Shown here one piece after another: positions 57,634 through 64,000 of a stretch of DNA of 64,000 nucleotides (positions are counted from its first letter, which is position 1; every line of letters starts with the position of its first letter). The notes beneath the pieces are model-generated. The model ran no database searches, was not told the origin of the DNA, and was given only the letters and a program-made list of their open reading frames with translations. The DNA lies in NCBI GenBank assembly GCA_022605405.1, contig JABYQQ010000007.1, positions 434,001 to 498,000 of the forward strand, read 5' to 3'. The DNA is from Earliella scabrosa (Eukaryota; Basidiomycota; Agaricomycetes; Polyporales; Polyporaceae). The position numbers were made by a program, and so were the translations under genes.

Positions 57634-57660
57634 TGATGCCCGGAAACGCAGATAAATTGA

Positions 57661-57668
57661 GTGTTGCG
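57661..57668 (+). repeat. Right target-site duplication of the giant element
   Basis: GTGTTGCG, directly followed by GTAGTACTCGGAATTCAATG, the continuation of the thioredoxin 3' flank (compare 36231 onward). Confidence 0.82.
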
Positions 57669-58390
57669 GTAGTACTCGGAATTCAATGTAACATGCACGC
57701 ATATTACCCATGTGCATGGCCTCCCGAATCACGCTGTGTCCAGAGGTAGGATGCAATATTAATGTTGAACGTTGAAGGACAGTCTATCCCCTCAGTAGGT
57801 CCCATCGTCTGCCTAGGGAAGACAATTAGGATGCAATGAAGTCGCTGACTGACATGGCCCGACACCGAGCGGAACGGAAATAGAAGAGGTTCTTCGCGGG
57901 CCGCTGCTTCCGCCGATCCGGACAGCTTCGCTTGCTCGCGGCGCCGGGCGCTATTGGCACCTTGCGATGTACCATCGGCCATGGGTGTATCAGGACCCCA
58001 GACTTTGTGTACAAACCATAATTTTTCGCACAGAGACTCAGAATGCTACATGGGACGAAGGGAACTACACGTTGCTGTCATGGTTGTACATACATGAGTA
58101 GGTACACTGTCAGCTGACAGAGAACGCCCTCGCTAACATCTGTAGCTGCAGCTCTGAATGACGTCGACGGTCAATGTAGTCGATTTGAGCAAGCTGTGAA
58201 TCTCGCAAACAGGCGCAGTTCATACGACCCATGTGATCATCACCGTCCTCGAACTGTGCCCGACCCGGGTTTCTCAACCGACGCTCTTTGCTGTGCGAAG
58301 CTCCTGCCCGCCTTTTCGATGCCAAAGTTTCCATTGCGTACGTCATTCTCGTTCTTCCTTCCCTGCCTCATGGACGATCACGGGTTGGCT
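57669..58390 (+). repeat. Displaced 3' flank of thioredoxin copy 2
   Basis: Collinear with 36231-36925 beyond thioredoxin copy 1. Shared landmarks: CGGAATTCAATGTAACATGC, CGGAACGGAAATAGAAGAGG, CGTCCTCGAACTGTGCCCGA, CCATTGCGTACGTCATTCTC. No gene. The right edge runs into the mannosidase promoter. Confidence 0.85.
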
Positions 58391-58476
58391 GATCTCCAGT
58401 CATTGCCAGAATCCAACTAGATCCAACCATCATGACCACAAACGGTCCACCGAGGTTCCGCACACCTGTCGACCCT

Positions 58477-58482
58477 TATAAA
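58477..58482 (+). promoter_or_regulatory. TATA box of the beta-mannosidase gene
   Basis: TATAAA, 76 bp before ATG 58553. Confidence 0.65.
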
Positions 58483-58552
58483 CGTGGATGGGGGCGCGTG
58501 TGTTCGGTCCCAAGGCGTCCTCGTGAGCACGCGCAGGAATCGACTCTCGAAG

Positions 58553-61500
58553 ATGTGTATCCGAGGTCCATTCCTGCTCTCCGTGGTCCTTCTATGGCCG
58601 CTGGTTGTTTTTGCTGATGTGATTAGCCTCGCAAACCTCAACTGGCATCTGAGGAATCAGAACGGATCCATCGCGATCCCTGCCAAGGTCCCTTCACAAG
58701 CTCATCTCGATCTCCTGACCGCAGGGATTATCACTGAACCTCTTCTAGGAATCAATGGTGCGTGATCTTACTATCTCCCGTTGGATGTGCTAATGAGACC
58801 ATATAGACTTCACTCAACGTTGGGTCGTCGACGACAATTGGACTTACACCGCCGATCTCGCGCCTGCTGTGCAAGATCTGGATCCAAAAACTACGACCCT
58901 CCTCGTTTTCTATGGGATCGATACCATCGCGAACATAGTGGGTCCTTCTCGTGACATCTCCACTAACATGTCTCATGGTTTTTGTGCCTAGAGTATCGCT
59001 GGACATCCAGTCGATTGGGTCAACAACCAATTCCAACAATACGTCTTCGATATCACGGATATTCTCGCCGCTCCAACGAACAATGACACCAATGTCACAG
59101 TAGCGTTCGAGTCGGCGTGGCATTACGGACTCAACGTCACTGCTCGTCCTGATGTGGAGTTCATTTCTGGAGACAACGTAAGTAGACCGCACACCATCGC
59201 TAGTTCCGGTGTAGACTACGTCGCTCACTTGACACTGCAGTTTGAATATCCAGGTGTCCGGCAGTTCGTCCGGAAGACGCAGTCGGACTTTGGATGGGAT
59301 TGGGTGAGGTCGTCTACGCTGTAGCAGCGTGTTCAGGGGTCTCACTGAGAGATATCGGAGCAGGGCCCAGCGTTCGTGCCCAGTGGTATCTTCAAGCCCG
59401 CATACCTCGTCACGCTCACGCCCGGGGCGACCATGATGAAGGGAACCACTCCTGCTCCACATCCACTCCTCGCGTCTACTGGCAGTATCTTCATTGAGGA
59501 GACATCGTTGGAGATCTCCAAGCTAGGCCAGACGTCCACCGCCCCTGCCAACCAGACGGCGGACTGGCTCGTCAATGTGACGCTCGCAGTGCGCTCTGTG
59601 GTCGCGGCAGATTCGCCTACGCTCACGATCTCCATCCCGGAACTCAATGTCACTTCTGGTCCACTGGCCGTTTCGGCGATCCCGACCGGGACGAAATCAT
59701 CGACGTTCGTCACTGCGAACTTCACCGTCCCGGATGGCGTGCCCGAACGTTGGTTCCCGCACAACCTCGGAACTCCCCGACTCTACAACTTCACCGTCAC
59801 ATTGGCGCTCTCCAACTGTTCATACGATGGCGTGGAGCCTGCTTCGGCGAGTTTCTCGATCCGCAGTGGATTCCGCACGATCGAACTCGTACAGAGTCCG
59901 TACTCTCAAGAGGACATCGACCAGCGCGGGATCACGCCGGGCGACCAATGGCACTTCGAAGTGAACGGGAAGGCGTTCTATGCGCTCGGAACGAACATCA
60001 TTCCTTTCGATCCGTTCTACGCGCGCATGACGTCCGCACAAGTGCGATGGGTGCTCGAGAGCGCGGTGCGAAGTGGGCAGAACATGGTGGGTTGCTTCCA
60101 CGTCTTCACACGGTTGATGATTTATACTCTGCTTTCCAATGTGGCAGCTCCGCATCTGGGGAGGAGGCATCTATCAGCCGTCAGACGAGCTCACAGGCGG
60201 CTACGACTTCTACTCTGCGTGCGACGAGCTCGGCATCCTCGCGTGGTCAGAGTTGATCTTTTCAGATACGCCGTACCCGCTGAACGACTTCCTGTTGGAG
60301 ACAATCGAGCCGGAAGTGCGCCAGAATATCCGCAGGATCAATCGGCACCCGAGCAATGCACAATGGGCCGGTGGCAATGAGATCGAGGGGATTGTCCTCA
60401 ACCAGAACCGCTCCATGGCGAATGGGTCGCATTACCTGGACGAGGTGTGAAGTGGTTTCTGCTCATCTCGATGGCATCGCTCACGCTGGATTTGTGTAGT
60501 TCCAGACCCTGTTCGGAGAGTTCTTGCACGATATTGTCTTGGAAGAAGAGAGCTCAGTGAGTATCGTCGGATGGTCTGCCGCCGTATGCTCATTGACGGT
60601 TTGAAGGTTGCATATACCGACTGCTCGACCACAAGCGGCGTCCTGAGCCTCGATCCATACGAACTAAGGTACAACAACAAGACCCCCGGATTCATCTACG
60701 GCAACTCTGGTATGTTTGAACTTCTCTGTCCAGGTGTGAAGAGCTCACAAATTGCCTGTACGGTAGAACGATATAACTACGATGCCTCTGTTGCCTTCAA
60801 CTATAGCACGTACCCTGTTTCCCGGTTTGTTAACGAGTTTGGGTGAGCAACCTTCGTGGAGTTCTATCGATGCACCGAGCTCACCGATCTGGAACCCAGT
60901 TTCCACTCTATGCCTTCCTTCTACAGCTGGGAAGAAGTCCTCCTCGAACCTGACGACTTCGCGTTCAACTCTACAGTCGTCGCCTCGCGAGATCACCACC
61001 CTCCTGCAGGCAGCCTCGCCTTCCCGAACCCCAACGCAAACCAGGGACAAGCGCAAATGACGACCGCAGTCGAGCTCTTCCTTCCCACACCCAACACCGC
61101 CGACGCGAACCAGACGTTCGCACAGTGGTGCTGGAGCACGCAGATCTTCCAGTCGATGAACATGATCTCCGAAATCGCGTGGTACCGCCGCGGCGCGGGC
61201 CTCGGCGAGAACAACCTCGGCGCGCTCGTCTGGCAGCTGAACGATATCTGGCAGGGCGTGTCGTGGTCGTCGATCGAGTACTCCGGAAGATGGAAGGTCT
61301 TGCAGTACGGCATGACGAGCATTTACTCGCCCGTTGCGATCTATCCGTTCTGGTTCGCGGGGAACGAGACGTTCGATGTGCTCGTGATGTCGGACCGGTG
61401 GGAGAGCGTGCGGGGGACGGCGCAACTGACGTGGTACGACTGGAGCGGGAGCGCGTTGAACACGTCCGTGGTCTGTTTTGAGGTCCCGAGCTTGAACAAC

Positions 61501-62051
61501 TCGCTTGTGTTCGGGGCGACGGGACTGGAGAACATCCTGCCAGCTGGGAAAACCGCGTCGGACGTATTCCTCCTCCTGAACGTCACTGCGAAGGTCGACG
61601 GTCGCACCGTCACCCAGGAGCAATACGTGAGTCTTCCACCCTATTCCGTCACCGTGGTACTCCAACTCACCCTCTCACGTAGTTTACCCCGACGACGCTT
61701 GCGCAAGCGAACCTCGTCGACCCAGCCATTGTAGTGACCCCGGGCAATAACCTGACGTTCACGCTCTCGGCGCAAGGCGGGGTCGCTGCGTACGCGTGGC
61801 TCGACCACCCCGCAGGCACTGTTGGCTATTTCCAGGACAATGCTACAGGCATACCTTCCAATGGAGTTTTCCTCATTCCAGGCATTGATCGTACACGTGA
61901 GTCTCTGTTGACTTTCAAGCATGGATCGACAAAGACGCTGATGTTCGATTTTGTAGTCCAATTCGTGCTTAACCCTGCGTTGTCCAAGGTCGCCTGTCCG
62001 AGCCCGCACGAGTTCGTCATCAGGTCGTTGTGGAACAACACGCACACCTGA
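58553..62051 (+). CDS. Secreted GH2 beta-mannosidase
   Basis: Removes beta-linked mannose from the non-reducing end of manno-oligosaccharides, in plant mannan breakdown. Start MCIRGPFLLSVVLLWPLVVF is a signal peptide, with cleavage expected after FA. Ten or more introns. Visible blocks: LANLNWHLRNQNGSIAIPAK, RWVVDDNWTYTADL, GHPVDWVNNQFQQYVFDITD, FVRKTQSDFGWDW, GDQWHFEVNGKAFYALGTNI, LRIWGGGIYQPSDEL, the acid/base Glu in WAGGNEIEG, and the nucleophile Glu in SRFVNEFGM, joined across an intron. Then SEIAWYRRGAGLGENNLGAL, VWQLNDIWQGVSWSSIEYSG and a C-terminal beta domain. Many NxT/NxS sites fit secretion. Length is that of fungal GH2 mannosidases; catalytic residues intact. Confidence 0.92.
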
Positions 62052-62105
62052 ACGGTTCCCTTTCAAAAGACCACCGGACCAATCCCTCAACTATGGAGAG
62101 TAATC

Positions 62106-63351
62106 CTACAACTTTGCACCCAAGTTCCGGAACTGCGGTTTCGCTTTCTTCTGTGCTGCCTTGATTGCATCGGCCAAGTCCTGTTCTCGCGCTCAGCTCA
62201 GTGTAAAATATATACTCTGTGCGATTCTACATGCCTGTGTTTGGAGCATCGCTGAGTTCCAGACGGCGGTGTACTCAAGGTTCTCTCTGACTCTGAAGGA
62301 CAAGGGCTCAGCTACTATGCAAGAATCGGATGGGGCTGACGCACGGATGATCCCTCGCATGCAGCAGCAGGTGTTTAGTGCCGAGTACGGCGACGGGCGA
62401 CTTCTCGGCCACAAGCTTCGCCAACTCGAGTGCGGCAGCGACAACCTCATCGCGCCCGCCCTGCACGATGCGCGACACGAGGCCCATCTTCTCCGCCTCT
62501 GCTGCAGAGAAGTTGCGTCCTGTAAATGCGAGCTCGTTCACGAGGCTCTGGTTCCCTGCGAGTTTCGGGAGGCGGGCGAGTGTCCCAATGTCGGCTGCGA
62601 GGCCGACGTCGACTTCCTGTTCAAAGGGTCGCGGAGCGCGTGCGAGGTGGAACGTGCGTTCAGCATGAGCGCGGTTACGTGAGACAAAGAGGCGAGGGAG
62701 CAAGCTTGCCTTGATCGAGAATGTTGCGTTGGACGCAGTGAAGCGGACATCGCATGCGGCTATGATGTCGATTGTGAGGCCGTAGCTGACGCCATGGGTG
62801 GATACGATGACTGGGTACGGGCAGCGCTCTATGGAAGAGATGGAGGCCTGGAAGGAGTGGATGACCTTCTGGATCTCCAGGGCCGACCTAGCGGCGTCGC
62901 CGCCCTGAGGAAGGCTAAGCGCAGTAACTGAAGCACAGCGATTTAGCCTTTAGACATGGTGGAACTGCGCACGTGCGTCGATAGGCAGGGAACGACTCAC
63001 AGTCTATGCCAGCGGAGAAGAGCTTTGGAAGAGCGGAGGCGAGGACGACTGCGCGTATGGAGCCGTCTTCTGAGATTGCGTCGAAAGTCCGACCGAGCTC
63101 TGTCCACATGCTGCGGGAGCATAGGATGTTTCAAATTTACTCGAGAATTCACATTACTTGCTGAACTCACGGTTTATGGAACGCGTTTACTGGGTTACTG
63201 CCACATAGGTTGAGCCTATGCACGAGATAGATCTGCTACAAGGCTACGTAGGGACTTACCGCGCAAATTCGACAAATGCAACATGGGGTGCTGGTGCCGA
63301 TACTTTGATGAATGTGCCTGAGAGGTGGCCGTATGGATTTGAGCTGGTCAT
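62106..63351 (-). CDS. Enoyl-CoA hydratase/isomerase family, likely dienoyl-CoA isomerase
   Basis: Crotonase-fold enzyme of fatty-acid beta-oxidation. Start MTSSNPYGHLSGTFIKVSAP (ATG 63349-63351). Exons spliced in order: PHVAFVEFARNPVNAFHKP, MWTELGRTFDAISEDGSIRA, VVLASALPKLFSAGID (oxyanion-hole region), LEIQKVIHSFQASISSIERC, PYPVIVSTHGVSYGLTIDII, AACDVRFTASNATFSIKEVD, VGLAADIGTLARLPKLAGNQ, NELAFTGRNFSAAEAEKMGL, ending AAQKKAKPQFRNLGAKL (TAG 62106-62108). The acidic pair in EVDVGLAADIG is the pattern of delta3,5-delta2,4-dienoyl-CoA isomerases, which handle odd-position double bonds. No SKL-type ending, although the C-terminal AKL is close to a peroxisomal targeting signal (PTS1). Confidence 0.88.
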
Positions 63352-64000
63352 CTTGAGCGACGTTGTCGTCTCTGTCCAATGTTCAACTCAGTGAGGTCGT
63401 CGCGGGTATGTCATTCACGTGTCACACCAACTGCGGCTGTGCCGGTATACTTCCCCGGTCTTGGCGCTTACTAGTGATGGCAGGCGGTTAACCAACCTGA
63501 GCCTCTGCTGCTTTGCTTAGACCTGCAGTAGAAGGTAGTAGTCTCAAGGAAATATTGCCGCATGATGCGTCAAATCATACAGAGCTCTGAGTGAACTGCT
63601 ATGAGTAGCCATGGATTACTTGCTTCCACGGAAGTACTAGTAGTGGAACAGTTTCCTCCCCATTTCAAGCTCAGCGGTCCTTGTCGTGAACTGGCAATGT
63701 CTGGCATAGGGCATGTAGACAAACGAGCTGTATACGTGAGAATTGATGTACTGTCGGAATGTACAGCCGATGTATAGTTGTAGAACGTAGAACGTTCAAC
63801 CAACTCTACAATCTTCATACCACTCCGTAGTTGACTCGAGCGAGAACTAGGCATTCCATGGTGGTTGTAGACCTAACATCTAATTACCAGCTTGCGATAT
63901 CATCACCAATCTATAGGGTTAGTGTGCATGTTGTGGAGCGGCTGCCGGTACCTGCCGGCTCATGTTTCCGAATTCTTGTCATAACTTGGCGATGACACTC
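63352..64000. other. Upstream region of the isomerase gene to window end
   Basis: Promoter of the minus-strand isomerase gene expected at its left. No further gene recognised. Confidence 0.45.

Larger units (their letters stand above)
38037..57660. mobile_element. Giant KDZ-class DNA transposon with TET/JBP cargo, about 19.6 kb
   Basis: Seen directly: GTGTTGCG flanks both borders; the flanks left of 38037 and right of 57660 join to the 3' flank expected for thioredoxin copy 2, as shown by its intact paralogue at 36190 onward; and the ends carry inverted GGCGGAT-rich repeats (19 bp TCCGCCGGATTTGGCGGAT, 25 bp from the left end and 27 bp from the right). Inside are a KDZ/CxC5-CxC6 transposase-type gene, a TET/JBP dioxygenase gene, at least four unnamed genes, GC-rich tandem arrays near both ends and perfect hairpins. 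Established knowledge: fungal KDZ (Kyakuja-Dileera-Zisupton) transposons often travel with TET/JBP genes. That all this DNA moved as one unit is inference from the single pair of borders. Confidence 0.86.

Noticed and set aside
57669..58390. Read as an independent third thioredoxin remnant
   Set aside because: It contains only 3' flank sequence, no thioredoxin exon, and fits as the displaced flank of copy 2 split by the element.

Overview
This 64 kb window reads as nuclear DNA of a basidiomycete fungus, most likely an Agaricomycete. Genes carry many short (about 50-70 nt) GT-AG introns. Several families are typical of mushroom-forming fungi: DUF6535 membrane proteins, a DUF6534-type 7TM protein, kinase-like proteins with degenerate motifs, and KDZ transposons carrying TET/JBP genes. 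All gene models are my manual splicing from conserved protein blocks plus intron borders; no alignment or search was run.

Left part (1-35 kb), housekeeping and lineage-specific genes: 5' end of an ABCA-type ABC transporter (-); Ran1-like Ser/Thr kinase (-); 7TM protein (+); Swi5 recombination mediator (+); MARVEL-domain protein (-); a 1,266-residue PX-domain AGC kinase (+); a GRAM-VASt sterol-transfer (Lam/Ysp2-like) protein (-); a 2.1 kb CACTA-ended DNA element; a pseudokinase (-); two tandem dienelactone hydrolases (+); a DUF6535 membrane protein (+); and a long disordered Ser/Pro-rich protein (+).

Middle part (35.3-58.4 kb), the most interesting: two tandem thioredoxin genes share promoter and 3' flank. 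The 3' flank of the second copy is split by a 19.6 kb insertion (38,037-57,660), flanked by the direct repeat GTGTTGCG. The uninterrupted (empty-site) form of the flank survives next to the first thioredoxin. The insertion has inverted GGCGGAT-rich ends, GC-rich tandem arrays near both ends, perfect hairpins, and cargo: a KDZ/CxC5-CxC6 transposase-type gene with an in-frame stop, an apparently intact TET/JBP 2-oxoglutarate dioxygenase with a minisatellite upstream, and at least four unnamed genes, one with a new-looking Cys-rich N-terminus. This is a giant KDZ-class DNA transposon carrying a putative DNA-base-modifying enzyme.

Right part (58.4-64 kb): a secreted GH2 beta-mannosidase (+) and an enoyl-CoA hydratase/dienoyl-CoA isomerase (-).
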